A program made the translations under genes and the position numbers. A DNA stretch of 64,000 bases from Chryseobacterium aurantiacum (GTDB taxonomy: Bacteria; Bacteroidota; Bacteroidia; Flavobacteriales; Weeksellaceae), in assembly GCF_003020585.1 (NCBI RefSeq), contig NZ_PXUE01000002.1, positions 992,001 to 1,056,000 of the forward strand. The letters run 5' to 3'. Below are positions 1-9,053 of this stretch, in pieces. Under the pieces are notes generated by a model, which did not search any database, was not told the DNA's origin, and saw only the letters and a program-made list of their open reading frames with translations. Positions within the stretch are counted from its first letter, which is position 1. Each line of letters begins with the position of its first letter.

Positions 1-2
1 AT

Positions 3-368
3 GATAAAAAGGTTTTCCAGTCGGTTTACAATGCATTAAAACCCGGAGGATATTTTGTTTTAGATTATCTGAATGAAGAATATGTAAGAAATACCATGGT
101 TCCTGAAACCTTAGTTACCCGCGGTGATATAGATTTTAAGATTCTCAAGAAAATTGAGGGCAGACATGTTATCAAGGACATTCGCTTTGAAACAGATGGT
201 AAGTCTTTTCATTTTTTTGAAAAAGTAAAACTTCATACATTGGAGGCTATACAGGCCTATGCTTCAGAATGCGGGTTTGAAAGAATAAAAATCTGGGGAG
301 ATTATCAGCTTAATGAATTTAACAAAGAAACTTCCCCACGTTGCATCAATTTATTTAAGAAAAAATAA
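3..368 (+). CDS. SAM-dependent methyltransferase, C-terminal part (5' truncated)
   Basis: The reading frame is open from base 3 and runs in from outside the window; the ATG at 96 is internal. The first residues read ALKPGGYFVLDYLN, the motif that follows the SAM-binding core in class I methyltransferases (a strand after 'LKPGG'). The remaining part is a mixed beta region typical of the end of the fold, with a Phe/Asp-rich C-terminus. The substrate cannot be told from this fragment. Its stop codon overlaps the start of the ZIP transporter by one base (TAATG), so the two are probably co-transcribed and translationally coupled. Confidence 0.75.
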   Translation, partial: DKKVFQSVYNALKPGGYFVLDYLNEEYVRNTMVPETLVTRGDIDFKILKKIEGRHVIKDIRFETDGKSFHFFEKVKLHTLEAIQAYASECGFERIKIWGDYQLNEFNKETSPRCINLFKKK

Positions 369-1099
369 TGATAACAGTACTTTTACTGATTTTAAGTGTA
401 ATTACAGGAGTATTTCTGGGAAAACATTTTGGTAAAAAAGAAAAACTGGCCAAAAATCTACTGATTTTAAGTGCAGGATTCCTGATTACCATTTGTTTGA
501 ATGAGGTTTTTCCGCAGGTATACACTTCCACAGAAAGCAGTAATCTTGGGATATTTGTCATTGCAGGAGTTCTTTTGCAAATGATTCTGGAAGCTTTAAC
601 CAAAGGTTTTGAGCATGGTCATTTTCATCATCATGGTGAACAGAACATCCTTCCTATGGCGTTGATGGTAGGACTTTTCATTCATGCATTTATTGAGGGT
701 ATTCCTCTTGCCAATGAAGAACATGAGTTGTCTCCTTACCTGCTGGGAATTGTATTTCACAATCTTCCTATTTCCTTTATTCTGGGAGCGTTTTTATTTA
801 ATAGAAAAGGTGAATCAAAAAGTTCATCATCTTATCCGTCTCTCTTAATTGTTGCTCTTTTTGCATTGGCTTCACCAATGGGAATGCTATTGGGGAATTA
901 TTTCAATCCTGATCTTCAGCCTTATTTTCTGGCTATCGTAGGTGGAATTTTCCTTCACATATCATCCGTGATTATTTTTGAGAGCAACAAAAATCATAAT
1001 ATTGACTGGCTTAAAATAGGTCTTGTGGTTTTAGGAGTTTCCCTTGCATTGCTTATGCATCTTTTCCATCATCATCCCAGTTCTGTTCATCATCATTAA
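368..1099 (+). CDS. ZIP family metal transporter
   Basis: Predicted inner-membrane ZIP-family divalent metal importer or exporter (zinc or a related metal), 243 residues with about eight hydrophobic segments. The family metal-site motifs are visible: HAFIEGIPL (the HxxxEG helix) near residue 118 and FHNLPISFILG (HNxP/S helix) near residue 138. A His-rich loop (HGHFHHHGE, about residue 83) and a His-rich C-terminus (LFHHHPSSVHHH) are typical metal-handling tails. Start and length fit the family. It overlaps the upstream methyltransferase by one base and is closed by a bidirectional terminator. The metal specificity is not determined by sequence alone. Confidence 0.88.
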   Translation: MITVLLLILSVITGVFLGKHFGKKEKLAKNLLILSAGFLITICLNEVFPQVYTSTESSNLGIFVIAGVLLQMILEALTKGFEHGHFHHHGEQNILPMALMVGLFIHAFIEGIPLANEEHELSPYLLGIVFHNLPISFILGAFLFNRKGESKSSSSYPSLLIVALFALASPMGMLLGNYFNPDLQPYFLAIVGGIFLHISSVIIFESNKNHNIDWLKIGLVVLGVSLALLMHLFHHHPSSVHHH

Positions 1100-1118
1100 A
1101 CTTATTTTTACCCATAAA

Positions 1119-1152
1119 AAAAGCTCCGAATTTTTCAATTCGGAGCTTTTAC
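1119..1152. terminator. Bidirectional intrinsic terminator between ZIP transporter and outer-membrane protein genes
   Basis: Perfect inverted repeat AAAGCTCCGAATT / AATTCGGAGCTTT with a four-base loop, flanked by an A-run on the left and T-run on the right. It lies between two convergent genes and can serve both. Confidence 0.85.
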
Positions 1153-1182
1153 TTTTAATATTTTCTTCAAGTGATGTGAAAA

Positions 1183-2613
1183 TTAGAATTTCCAACCAAA
1201 TGTAATGAAGAAATTACTTCTGTTATTCTTAACTTCTGATACTGCAGAAGACGTTGGTGAAACATCAAAGTTACCAGAGTAATATCCTGTTCCATAGTCA
1301 GCATTGCTCTGTAGAAAAGGATTCTTATAATTAGAACTGATATTTTGATAAGCAGCATCTAGATAAAACTGTCCAAAGTCATACCCGATACCAGCACCAA
1401 TCGTATTTCTTGAACCAAGAATCAGATCGCTATAATTAGTATTTGTTGCAGCTCCTGCATTAGAATAAGCACTAATTGTGAATGCATCAAAAGGACTTGA
1501 AGCATAAGAATATCCACCTCTTAGTCTGAAGCTTTTAATTCTATATTCTGCTCCTACTCTTACCTCAGAAAGATTCTTATACTTGTCACTGAAGAAAGAA
1601 TTCAGTTCACTTTCTGCCTCACCTTGTACTTTATATTTTGGTTTAGTTAAACCTAATGTATAATCTACGTTTAAAGAGAAGTTCTTACTAGGAACAAAAG
1701 CAGCACTCACTGTAGCCTTCATTGGAGACGTAAATGTTCTGTCTTCTCCAAAGTTTTTGTAATAGATAGATCCGTCTTCCCCTGTATAATACTCACTAAA
1801 TGCTCTGTCAATAGTCCACCATGTTGGAGTTTCTATGGAAGCCCCTACTCGAAACTCGTTGCTTAGCTTACTTATAACCCCTATACTCGCAGAAAAACCG
1901 TTGGAACGTTCAGAATTAGGCGTATACTGTTTAGTAAAACTATCTACTGAATTATCTAGATCCAAACCAAATCTGGCAGTTTCTCTCTGATCAATGCTTG
2001 CATAGTGAAAATTTAATCCAGCTCCCAGATACAAACGGTTTTCATAGTTTGCACCCACACCAATATTCATTTTAGACTGGTTACCATATCGGTCATAGTT
2101 ATGTCCCAGATATGATAAATTTCCGTTAACGTCATTTCCTGTATTCTGATCAACAAGCTTCTTAGGAATGATTATATTTCCGTTTCCTGGAGATTCTACA
2201 TAGTTTTCAATAGACTGATTGGAGTAATTAACACCAATATTAATAAACTTCCATCCTGTCTTTGACATAAGCGGAATTGCTACCACCCCACCGGCATTTC
2301 CAAGATCAGTCTTGTTCACTGTATATTTTACAGAAGATCCTGCTAATGAACTTGTATTTTTATTACTGTTTATCGATAATGTTCCCGAAACATCTCCGGA
2401 AATGGCTACCCCTAAACCAGCGGGGTTAGTCAAAAGTGAACTTGCATCTCCTCCTAACGCTCCATTGGATCCTGCCATTGCATTAAACTTAGATGAACCG
2501 ATATTAGGGGAATTTGAATAAATCTCAACAGAGTTTCTAATCACTGATATATCTTGAGCCTGCGCAAAAAATGCAGCAGAAATACTCATTAATACTAAAG
2601 ATTTTTTTAACAT
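1183..2613 (-). CDS. OmpP1/FadL-like outer membrane protein
   Basis: 476-residue outer-membrane beta-barrel protein. A signal peptide is visible (MLKKSLVLMSISAAFFAQAQ). The N-terminus carries the FadL-like hatch region with the 'NPAGLG' motif near residue 64, and the rest has alternating aromatic strands ending in FFITFGWKF, a classical C-terminal aromatic strand for BAM-dependent insertion. FadL-family proteins take up hydrophobic compounds such as fatty acids; the actual ligand here is unknown. It follows the glycine-rich lipoprotein gene by 30 bases on the same strand, so the two probably form an operon. Confidence 0.8.
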   Translation of the reverse strand: MLKKSLVLMSISAAFFAQAQDISVIRNSVEIYSNSPNIGSSKFNAMAGSNGALGGDASSLLTNPAGLGVAISGDVSGTLSINSNKNTSSLAGSSVKYTVNKTDLGNAGGVVAIPLMSKTGWKFINIGVNYSNQSIENYVESPGNGNIIIPKKLVDQNTGNDVNGNLSYLGHNYDRYGNQSKMNIGVGANYENRLYLGAGLNFHYASIDQRETARFGLDLDNSVDSFTKQYTPNSERSNGFSASIGVISKLSNEFRVGASIETPTWWTIDRAFSEYYTGEDGSIYYKNFGEDRTFTSPMKATVSAAFVPSKNFSLNVDYTLGLTKPKYKVQGEAESELNSFFSDKYKNLSEVRVGAEYRIKSFRLRGGYSYASSPFDAFTISAYSNAGAATNTNYSDLILGSRNTIGAGIGYDFGQFYLDAAYQNISSNYKNPFLQSNADYGTGYYSGNFDVSPTSSAVSEVKNNRSNFFITFGWKF

Positions 2614-2643
2614 TATTTATTTAATAGTTTATGAAGTTGAAAA

Positions 2644-3747
2644 TTATCTGAAGCCACCGCTACCTCCGGATCTCATGCCGCCTCCGCCGCCTGAAGAACC
2701 ACCTCTAAAGCCGCCTCCGCCGCCAGAGTTGAAACCACCACTGGATCTAAAGCCTCCTGAATCACCAGATCTGAAACCTCCACCATTATTATATCTTGGC
2801 TGAGATTGTGGTTGATAGTTATAGTTAGGTCTTGCCTGAGGTGTAGAATTACGGAATCCTCCTGAATCTGAATTTCTGAAACCGCCGGAATTTCCATTTC
2901 TAAAGCCTCCTGAATTGCCCTGTTGTCTGAAACCACCAGAGTTTCCATTTCTAAAGCCGTCGTTGGTATTCCTAAACCCACTGTTATTATTTCTGAACCC
3001 ATTACTATTTCTAAAACCAGAAGCAGTATTGGTTCTGTATACAGCATTGTTTATACCAGAGTTCTGGAATCCGTATCCGCTGGCGCCACTTCTTTTGTAA
3101 GGTCTGTTGTAGTAGTTACCACCCCAATAACCTCCTCCGTAGCCCCATGAGTTACCATAATATCCGCCCCAGAATGGATCATAGTATCCACCCCAATAAG
3201 GAGAATATCCGTAGCCCCAGTATGGACTTCCCCATCCGATAGAGCCTCCCCAGCCCCAACCGAATGATCCGCCCCAACCCCAGGACATGCCTCCACCCCA
3301 GCCCCAGCCGCGGTTAAAGCCCCAATACGGACTATAGCCTCCGTACCAGCCCCAAGGAGATCCCCAACCCCATGAGTTATCATAGTAGTTAGTTTGGGAA
3401 CCTGCATACATTCCCCAATCGGAGTCTGTAGCATTGGATGTCCAATTGGCATTGGTACCACTCCATTCGTTGTATTTATTCTGTTGTTCTCTGGAATTCG
3501 TCTGTGCATTTTGAATCACATTAGAATCCTGATAGTAGTCATAATATTCGCCTACTCTATTTCCGCTACCATTAACGATAACTCCTTCTGGCAGCGTATC
3601 CTTATTAGGGTCATAATATACCCCATCCGTCTCGCTATACCCTCCCATCTGAGCACCACAAGACATAAGCAATAATCCACCTGCTACTGCCAAGACCCCT
3701 TTGGATTTTAGCAGACCAAGCAAATTTTTATGTATATTTCTTTTCAT
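2644..3747 (-). CDS. Gly/Trp/Tyr-rich low-complexity lipoprotein
   Basis: 367-residue predicted lipoprotein of unknown function. The N-terminus has a basic stretch, a hydrophobic core and a lipobox ending LLLMSC (Cys about residue 30). After an ordinary segment with DGVYYDPN, residues about 120-215 are almost entirely Gly, Trp, Tyr, Pro and Ser (SPYWG, GWGWGG units), and residues about 225-367 contain a run of GFRN/GGFR units. Such composition suggests a disordered or prion-like surface segment. It is 30 bases upstream of the FadL-like barrel gene, so an outer-membrane partnership is plausible. Long open frames in the other two frames here are by-products of the repeats. Confidence 0.75.
   Translation of the reverse strand: MKRNIHKNLLGLLKSKGVLAVAGGLLLMSCGAQMGGYSETDGVYYDPNKDTLPEGVIVNGSGNRVGEYYDYYQDSNVIQNAQTNSREQQNKYNEWSGTNANWTSNATDSDWGMYAGSQTNYYDNSWGWGSPWGWYGGYSPYWGFNRGWGWGGGMSWGWGGSFGWGWGGSIGWGSPYWGYGYSPYWGGYYDPFWGGYYGNSWGYGGGYWGGNYYNRPYKRSGASGYGFQNSGINNAVYRTNTASGFRNSNGFRNNNSGFRNTNDGFRNGNSGGFRQQGNSGGFRNGNSGGFRNSDSGGFRNSTPQARPNYNYQPQSQPRYNNGGGFRSGDSGGFRSSGGFNSGGGGGFRGGSSGGGGGMRSGGSGGFR
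2650..3080 (-). repeat. Degenerate coding repeats for GFRN/GGFR units
   Basis: The 3' third of the lipoprotein gene consists of imperfect repeats of about 21-27 bases encoding NSGGFRN-like units. They are internal to one gene and likely to vary in copy number between strains. Confidence 0.65.
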
Positions 3748-3774
3748 GATAACGTAAAAATTTTTAATTTAAAT

Positions 3775-3782
3775 TATATTTG
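3775..3782 (+). promoter_or_regulatory. Candidate -7 promoter element for proS
   Basis: TATATTTG matches the Bacteroidota -7 consensus TAnnTTTG. It lies about 107 bases before the proS start in a divergent intergenic region. No clear TTG -33 element was seen. Confidence 0.35.
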
Positions 3783-3889
3783 CAATCTGTACCAAAAATG
3801 TACCAATACTGATTAAAAAATCTATCAAAAATAGATTTTTATTTTTAGATAACAATAATGTGCAAAAGTTAAAAAAATTTTAAAAGATA

Positions 3890-5365
3890 ATGGCAAAATT
3901 AACCTCAAGAAGCGAAGATTACAGCAAATGGTATAATGAGCTGGTTGTAAAAGCTGATTTAGCTGAAAACTCCGGAGTACGTGGATGTATGGTAATCAAA
4001 CCGTATGGCTATGCAATCTGGGAAAAAATGCGTGATGAAATGGATAAAAAATTCAAGGAGACAGGTCACGTGAACGCATATTTCCCGCTTTTTGTGCCCA
4101 AAAGCTTATTTGAGGCTGAAGAAAAGAATGCAGAAGGTTTTGCAAAGGAATGTGCCGTAGTTACTCACTACAGATTAAAAACAGATCCAGATAACCCTTC
4201 AAAACTTATTGTAGATCCAGATGCAAAACTGGAAGAAGAATTGATCGTTCGTCCTACTTCAGAAGCAATTATCTGGAATACCTACAAAAACTGGATCCAG
4301 TCTTACAGAGATTTACCAATACTTATTAACCAGTGGGCAAATGTTGTACGTTGGGAAATGAGAACCCGTTTGTTCCTTAGAACAGCAGAATTCTTATGGC
4401 AGGAAGGTCACACCGCTCATGCCACAAAAGATGAAGCAGTAGAAGAAGCTGAGAAAATGAACAAAGTATATGCAGATTTTGCAGAAAACTTTATGGCAAT
4501 GCCTGTTATCCAGGGATTGAAAACACCGTCTGAAAGATTTGCGGGAGCAGACGAAACTTACTGTATTGAAGCATTGATGCAGGATGGGAAAGCGCTTCAG
4601 GCAGGAACTTCTCACTTCTTAGGTCAGAATTTTGCTAAAGCATTTGACGTAAAATTCACTAACAAAGAAGGAAAGATTGAGCATGCATGGGCTACATCAT
4701 GGGGAACATCTACCCGTCTTATGGGTGCTTTAATTATGACACACTCTGATGACTTCGGATTGGTATTGCCTCCAACTTTGGCGCCTATTCAGGTAGTAAT
4801 TGTTCCAATCTTTAAAGGAGAAGAGCAATTGGCACAGATCAGCGAAGTTGCTTTAGATATTCAGGCTAAATTAAAAGCTAAAGGTATTTCTGTGAAGTTC
4901 GATAACGATACCCAAAACAAACCAGGATGGAAGTTTGCTGAGTACGAATTGAAAGGTGTACCGGTAAGAATTGCAATGGGACCAAGAGATCTTGAAAACA
5001 AATCTGTTGAAATCGCAAGAAGAGACAACCTTACCAAGGAAGTTCGTTCTATCGACGGATTGGATACTTATATTGAAGAATTATTAAAGACTATTCAGGA
5101 AGACCTTTACAACAAAGCCCTGAACTTCAGAAAGGATAACCTTACAAAAGTGGATACTTATGAAGAGTTCAAGAAAGTTCTAGAAGAAAAAGGAGGTTTC
5201 ATCTATGCTCATTGGGATGGTACTGCTGAAGAAGAAGAACAAATTAAGGACGAAACCAAGGCTACTATCAGATGTATTCCTTTAGATAATGATGTAGAAG
5301 AAGGTATTTCTTTAATTTCTGGGAAACCATCCAAGAGACGTGTGTTATTCGCAAAAGCGTATTAA
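3890..5365 (+). CDS. proS: Prolyl-tRNA synthetase (archaeal/eukaryal type)
   Basis: Charges tRNA-Pro with proline in the cytoplasm. At 491 residues, without the large insertion domain of E. coli ProRS and ending in a C-terminal Tyr (FAKAY), it belongs to the archaeal/eukaryal-like ProRS group common in Bacteroidota. Visible class II features include YGYAIWEKM near the N-terminus, the motif 2 region [23 protein letters not shown] split across residues about 151-173, and the class-typical [20 protein letters not shown] motif 3 region. The anticodon-binding domain follows (VVIVPI). Start is the ATG closely preceding the conserved [15 protein letters not shown] region. Confidence 0.95.
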   Translation: MAKLTSRSEDYSKWYNELVVKADLAENSGVRGCMVIKPYGYAIWEKMRDEMDKKFKETGHVNAYFPLFVPKSLFEAEEKNAEGFAKECAVVTHYRLKTDPDNPSKLIVDPDAKLEEELIVRPTSEAIIWNTYKNWIQSYRDLPILINQWANVVRWEMRTRLFLRTAEFLWQEGHTAHATKDEAVEEAEKMNKVYADFAENFMAMPVIQGLKTPSERFAGADETYCIEALMQDGKALQAGTSHFLGQNFAKAFDVKFTNKEGKIEHAWATSWGTSTRLMGALIMTHSDDFGLVLPPTLAPIQVVIVPIFKGEEQLAQISEVALDIQAKLKAKGISVKFDNDTQNKPGWKFAEYELKGVPVRIAMGPRDLENKSVEIARRDNLTKEVRSIDGLDTYIEELLKTIQEDLYNKALNFRKDNLTKVDTYEEFKKVLEEKGGFIYAHWDGTAEEEEQIKDETKATIRCIPLDNDVEEGISLISGKPSKRRVLFAKAY

Positions 5366-5481
5366 TAATTTTAACAATTTTTAAAAAAAACGTTAATTTT
5401 TAAAGAAATACTCAAAAAAAAATGACATTTGGACGGATTTTTGTTTAAATTTATCACAACATTAATCTAAAAAAATTTATT

Positions 5482-6807
5482 ATGTCTTTAAATGTCATTG
5501 ATTTAATTAAAGGGCAATTAGGTCCCGCTTTGGTTTCACAGGCTGCTTCACAGTTTGGAGAAAGCGAATCCGGTATTTCTAAAGCAATTGGTGGCTTATT
5601 ACCTGCTGTAGTAGGTGGATTAGCCAATAACGCAGACAACCCAGGTGTGGTGGATGCTATTACAAAAGCCTCTTCTAGTGGGATTTTAGGAAATTTATTA
5701 GGTGGATCATCTAGTAATCCTATTATTACTACTTTATTATCTTCACTTTTTGGAGATAAGATTGGCGGGTTAGTAAATTCCATTGCCAGTTTTTCAGGAA
5801 TCAGCAATACTTCTGCAGGTTCTTTACTAAACTTGGTTACCGGGGCTACAGTAGGCACTGTTGGAAAATATGCAACAGACAATAATTTGGGTGCTTCAGG
5901 TATTTCCAGCTTACTGAATGATCAGAAAGGCATTATTTCTTCTTTACTGCCGGCAGGTCTTTCTTTGGCTTCCTTTGGATTAGGAGCTGAAAATTGGTTT
6001 GGCCAGGCTAAAGAAACAGTTTCTTCAGTAACATCTACTGCTAAAGACAACCTTGCTGAGGGTGTTGCTACAGCTAGAGAAAATGTTAACGAGGGAGCTA
6101 GAGAAATAAGAGAGCAATTTAATAATAACAACAATGATAATCAAGGCGGAGGCTCAATCTGGAAATGGTTGCTTCCGCTTTTATTATTAATTGCAGCTGG
6201 GTATTTCCTATGGAAACAGTGTGAGAAGAAACAAACCACTACTACGATGGCTTCTTCCACAGATTCTACAGGAACACCTGCGGATACAGCTTCTGCAACT
6301 ACCCCGGCTACCACTGCAACACCAGCAGCTAAAACTGATGAAAACATTGACCTTAACGGGGTAATGTTAAAAGGTTACAAAGGAGGAATGGAAGACCAAA
6401 TGATTGGATTCCTGAAATCTGGCGGATACAAGAACGCTGCTGATGATTCAGCATTGAAAGACAAGTGGTATGACTTTGACCATGTTAACTTCAAAATAGG
6501 AAGTTCTACAGAATTAGAGACAGGATCACAAGGACAATTGGATAACTTAGTAGCTATCCTTAAAGCTTTCCCTGATTCAAAAATCAAAATTGGAGGCTAT
6601 ACTGATAAAACAGGAAATGAAGCTTCTAATGTAAAACTATCTCAGGCAAGAGCTGATTATATCAAAGCTGCTTTAGGAAAAGCAGGAGTTGGAGGTCAGG
6701 TACTTGGAGCTGAAGGATACGGAAGCAAATTTGCTACTGTAGATGCAAAAGCTTCTGATGCAGAAAGAGCTGCTGATAGAAAGATGTCTGTAAGATTTGC
6801 AAAATAA
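5482..6807 (+). CDS. DUF937 domain protein with OmpA-like C-terminal domain
   Basis: 441 residues with three parts. Residues 1 to about 150 are a Gly/Ala/Ser-rich DUF937 domain (IGGLLPAVVGGLANNADN; GILGNLLGG). A single transmembrane helix follows at about residues 228-246 (WKWLLPLLLLIAAGYFLW), then a Thr/Ala-rich linker. The C-terminal 120 residues are an OmpA/MotB peptidoglycan-binding domain, with KIKIGGYTDKTGN and LSQARADYIKAAL. The topology suggests an envelope protein that binds the wall with its C-terminus while DUF937 lies on the other side of the membrane. Its role is unknown. A strong terminator closes the gene. Confidence 0.85.
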   Translation: MSLNVIDLIKGQLGPALVSQAASQFGESESGISKAIGGLLPAVVGGLANNADNPGVVDAITKASSSGILGNLLGGSSSNPIITTLLSSLFGDKIGGLVNSIASFSGISNTSAGSLLNLVTGATVGTVGKYATDNNLGASGISSLLNDQKGIISSLLPAGLSLASFGLGAENWFGQAKETVSSVTSTAKDNLAEGVATARENVNEGAREIREQFNNNNNDNQGGGSIWKWLLPLLLLIAAGYFLWKQCEKKQTTTTMASSTDSTGTPADTASATTPATTATPAAKTDENIDLNGVMLKGYKGGMEDQMIGFLKSGGYKNAADDSALKDKWYDFDHVNFKIGSSTELETGSQGQLDNLVAILKAFPDSKIKIGGYTDKTGNEASNVKLSQARADYIKAALGKAGVGGQVLGAEGYGSKFATVDAKASDAERAADRKMSVRFAK

Positions 6808-6831
6808 TCTTTAGAATCAATAAAAATTAAG

Positions 6832-6861
6832 TCCCGGAAAGTCATTTCCGGGATTTTTTTT
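6832..6861 (+). terminator. Intrinsic terminator after the DUF937-OmpA gene
   Basis: Stem TCCCGGAAA / TTTCCGGGA with a GTCA loop followed by eight T residues. Confidence 0.9.
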
Positions 6862-6872
6862 GGCCCTAATTT

Positions 6873-6901
6873 TTGTGTTTACATTTATTTAATTAAATTT
6901 G
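6873..6901 (+). promoter_or_regulatory. mntH promoter (TTG, 18-base spacer, TAAATTTG)
   Basis: A -33 TTG at 6873-6875 and a -7 element TAAATTTG at 6894-6901 are spaced by 18 bases, close to the Bacteroidota consensus. Transcription would start near 6905, about 15 bases before the mntH ATG. Confidence 0.6.
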
Positions 6902-6917
6902 TTAGTCATTTCTAACA
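6900..6917 (+). promoter_or_regulatory. Inverted repeat at the mntH start site, candidate metalloregulator operator
   Basis: TGTTAG, six bases, CTAACA forms a perfect inverted repeat covering the predicted transcription start of mntH. A DtxR/MntR-type repressor would be expected to bind such a position, but the regulator is not in the window and the assignment is inference. Confidence 0.4.
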
Positions 6918-6920
6918 TTT

Positions 6921-8255
6921 ATGAATTTCAATTTAAAAAGCGCTTGGCGTAAAGATAAAACATCTCACTCTTTATCAGAAGTTTATTCTTCCATTAAAGT
7001 CCCTAAAAAGGCAGGCTTTTGGAGGAAATACCTTGCTTTTGCAGGCCCCGGACTTATGATTGCAGTGGGATATATGGACCCCGGAAACTGGGCAACGGAT
7101 ATTGCAGGAGGGGCACAGTTTGGCTACACATTGCTTTCGGTGATTCTTATTTCCAACATTTTTGCGATGGTTCTACAACATTTATCCGTTAAATTAGGTG
7201 TTGTTGCAGAAAGGGATCTTGCACAGGCTTGTAGAGACCACTTCAGCCCTACTACCAATTTTATTCTTTGGATATTCTGTGAAATAGCCATTGCCGCCTG
7301 TGATCTCGCCGAGGTCATAGGATCAGCCATTGCCCTAAATTTATTATTCCATATTCCGCTGACTTGGGGAATCGTGATAACCACGGTAGATGTTTTAATT
7401 ATTCTTTTACTTCAGGCAAAAGGATTCCGATGGATAGAAAGTATTGTAGGCGGACTTATTTTTATTATTCTCGCCTGTTTTGTCTATGAGATTGTTATCT
7501 CTCAGCCAGCCTTTAATGAGATTCTCGGTGGATTGGTTCCCCAAAAAGAAATTATCCAGAACCCTGCAATGCTCTATATTGCCATAGGGATTTTAGGGGC
7601 TACCGTGATGCCTCACAATTTATATCTGCACAGCAGTATTGTACAGACAAGAGATTATACCAGAGACCGAGAAGGAAAAAAAGAAGCAATAAAGTTTGCA
7701 ACATTAGACAGTACAGTTTCTTTGATGCTGGCTTTCTTTATCAATGCAGCCATTTTAATCCTAGCAGCAGCTACTTTTCATACTACAGGAAATGAACATG
7801 TTGCCGATATTCATGACGCTTATAAAATGTTGACTCCTATTTTAGGAGCTTCTATGGCAAGTATTGCGTTTGCTATTGCCTTATTGGCATCAGGACAAAA
7901 TTCAACGCTTACAGGAACTCTTGCCGGACAGATCGTTATGGAAGGCTTTTTGAATATCAGATTAAAACCATGGTTGCGAAGATTGATCACAAGGCTTATA
8001 GCAGTCATTCCTGCGTTGATTGTTGCCATTCTTTACGGGGAACAGGGGACAACTGAGTTATTGGTTTTAAGCCAGGTTATTCTATCTATGCAGCTCAGCT
8101 TTGCTGTAGTTCCGTTGGTTATGTTTACCAATGACAAGGCTAAAATGGGAGAATTTGTTAACAAACCATTCCTTAAAGTTTGTGTATGGATCATTTCCAT
8201 TATTATTATTATTTTAAATCTCTACTTATTATACCAGACATTCACAGGGGAATAA
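6921..8255 (+). CDS. mntH: Nramp family divalent metal (Mn2+/Fe2+) transporter
   Basis: Proton-coupled importer of Mn2+ or Fe2+ in the inner membrane, 444 residues with about eleven transmembrane helices. The Nramp metal-site motif DPGNW is at residues 53-57 in helix 1, and the helix 6 motif MPHNLYLHSS is near residue 228; together they supply the Asp, Asn and Met ligands of the family. Start is the ATG 20 bases after the -7 element. It is transcribed alone from its own promoter, with an inverted repeat at the start site that suggests metal-dependent repression. Confidence 0.93.
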   Translation: MNFNLKSAWRKDKTSHSLSEVYSSIKVPKKAGFWRKYLAFAGPGLMIAVGYMDPGNWATDIAGGAQFGYTLLSVILISNIFAMVLQHLSVKLGVVAERDLAQACRDHFSPTTNFILWIFCEIAIAACDLAEVIGSAIALNLLFHIPLTWGIVITTVDVLIILLLQAKGFRWIESIVGGLIFIILACFVYEIVISQPAFNEILGGLVPQKEIIQNPAMLYIAIGILGATVMPHNLYLHSSIVQTRDYTRDREGKKEAIKFATLDSTVSLMLAFFINAAILILAAATFHTTGNEHVADIHDAYKMLTPILGASMASIAFAIALLASGQNSTLTGTLAGQIVMEGFLNIRLKPWLRRLITRLIAVIPALIVAILYGEQGTTELLVLSQVILSMQLSFAVVPLVMFTNDKAKMGEFVNKPFLKVCVWIISIIIIILNLYLLYQTFTGE

Positions 8256-8406
8256 CAGCCAAAAGTATAACCCTTTAACATTTAATTCCTCATTGACAAT
8301 TCATCATCATTTACGGGTTGTATGAGTGGTATTTTTCTGCCTTAATGTCTTGTTTTCTCCTTTGGCAGAGTCTTTGTCAAACAATTGAGTAAATAAATAT
8401 TGAATT

Positions 8407-8943
8407 ATGGAAAATCAGGATATTAACGAAGAAAGCATCAATAATCAGGAAGATAACAACGTTCAGAATGACACAACGACTCAGGACAATGTGACAGCTA
8501 CTCCTTCTGCAGAGGAACTTTTGGCAGAGGAAAAAGATCGTTACATCAGATTGTATGCTGAATTCGAAAACTATAAAAAAAGAACATCTAAGGAAAAAAT
8601 GGAGTTCTTCCAATATGCTAATCAGGAGATGATGGTATCAATGCTAGGCGTTTTGGATGACTTCGAAAGAGCATTAAAGGAAATTGCTAAAAATGGAAAT
8701 CCGGCTGACCTGCAGGGGGTAGAATTGATCTATCAAAAATTCAAAAATAAACTTACAGAAAAAGGGTTAAAGCCAATGGAAGTCAGAGCTGGAGATAGTT
8801 TCAATGTAGATTTCCATGAAGCTATTACCCAAATTCCTGCTCCATCTGAGGATCTGAAAGGAAAAATCGTAGATGTTATTGAAACAGGATATACTTTAAG
8901 TGATAAAGTAATCCGTTTTGCAAAAGTAGTAACAGGAAACTAA
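8407..8943 (+). CDS. grpE: Nucleotide exchange factor GrpE
   Basis: Releases ADP from DnaK in the DnaK-DnaJ-GrpE chaperone cycle. 178 residues: an acidic, Asn-rich disordered N-terminus to about residue 45, a long coiled-coil helix (EKDRYIRLYAEFENYKKRTSKE), a four-helix region, and a C-terminal beta domain with the family motif GYTLSDKVIRFAKVVTG. It lies 110 bases before dnaJ on the same strand. dnaK is not in the window. Length and domain order are normal. Confidence 0.95.
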   Translation: MENQDINEESINNQEDNNVQNDTTTQDNVTATPSAEELLAEEKDRYIRLYAEFENYKKRTSKEKMEFFQYANQEMMVSMLGVLDDFERALKEIAKNGNPADLQGVELIYQKFKNKLTEKGLKPMEVRAGDSFNVDFHEAITQIPAPSEDLKGKIVDVIETGYTLSDKVIRFAKVVTGN

Positions 8944-8950
8944 TATTATT

Positions 8951-9038
8951 AATGATAAATGATGAGTGATAATGGATAGACCGCTATACTTTTATTACTA
9001 AATTTTAAATATCTTTTATCATTTATCGATCATCAATT
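8951..9038. repeat. Imperfect inverted repeat between grpE and dnaJ
   Basis: GATAAATGAT (8954-8963) is matched by ATCATTTATC (9018-9027), inside longer related stretches rich in GAT and ATC. The loop is long and there is no T-run, so it is not an obvious terminator. It may be a decayed small intergenic repeat. Confidence 0.35.
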
Positions 9039-9053
9039 ATAGAATAGAAAGTC

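Noticed and set aside
2673..3509. Long open frames overlapping the Gly-rich lipoprotein on both strands
   Set aside because: They arise because repeated GGN and CCN codons lack stops in the other frames. Their products have unnatural composition, while the lipoprotein frame has a signal peptide and lipobox.
8951..9038. Heat-shock operator or terminator between grpE and dnaJ
   Set aside because: The inverted repeat has a long loop and no T-run, and it does not match the CIRCE sequence.
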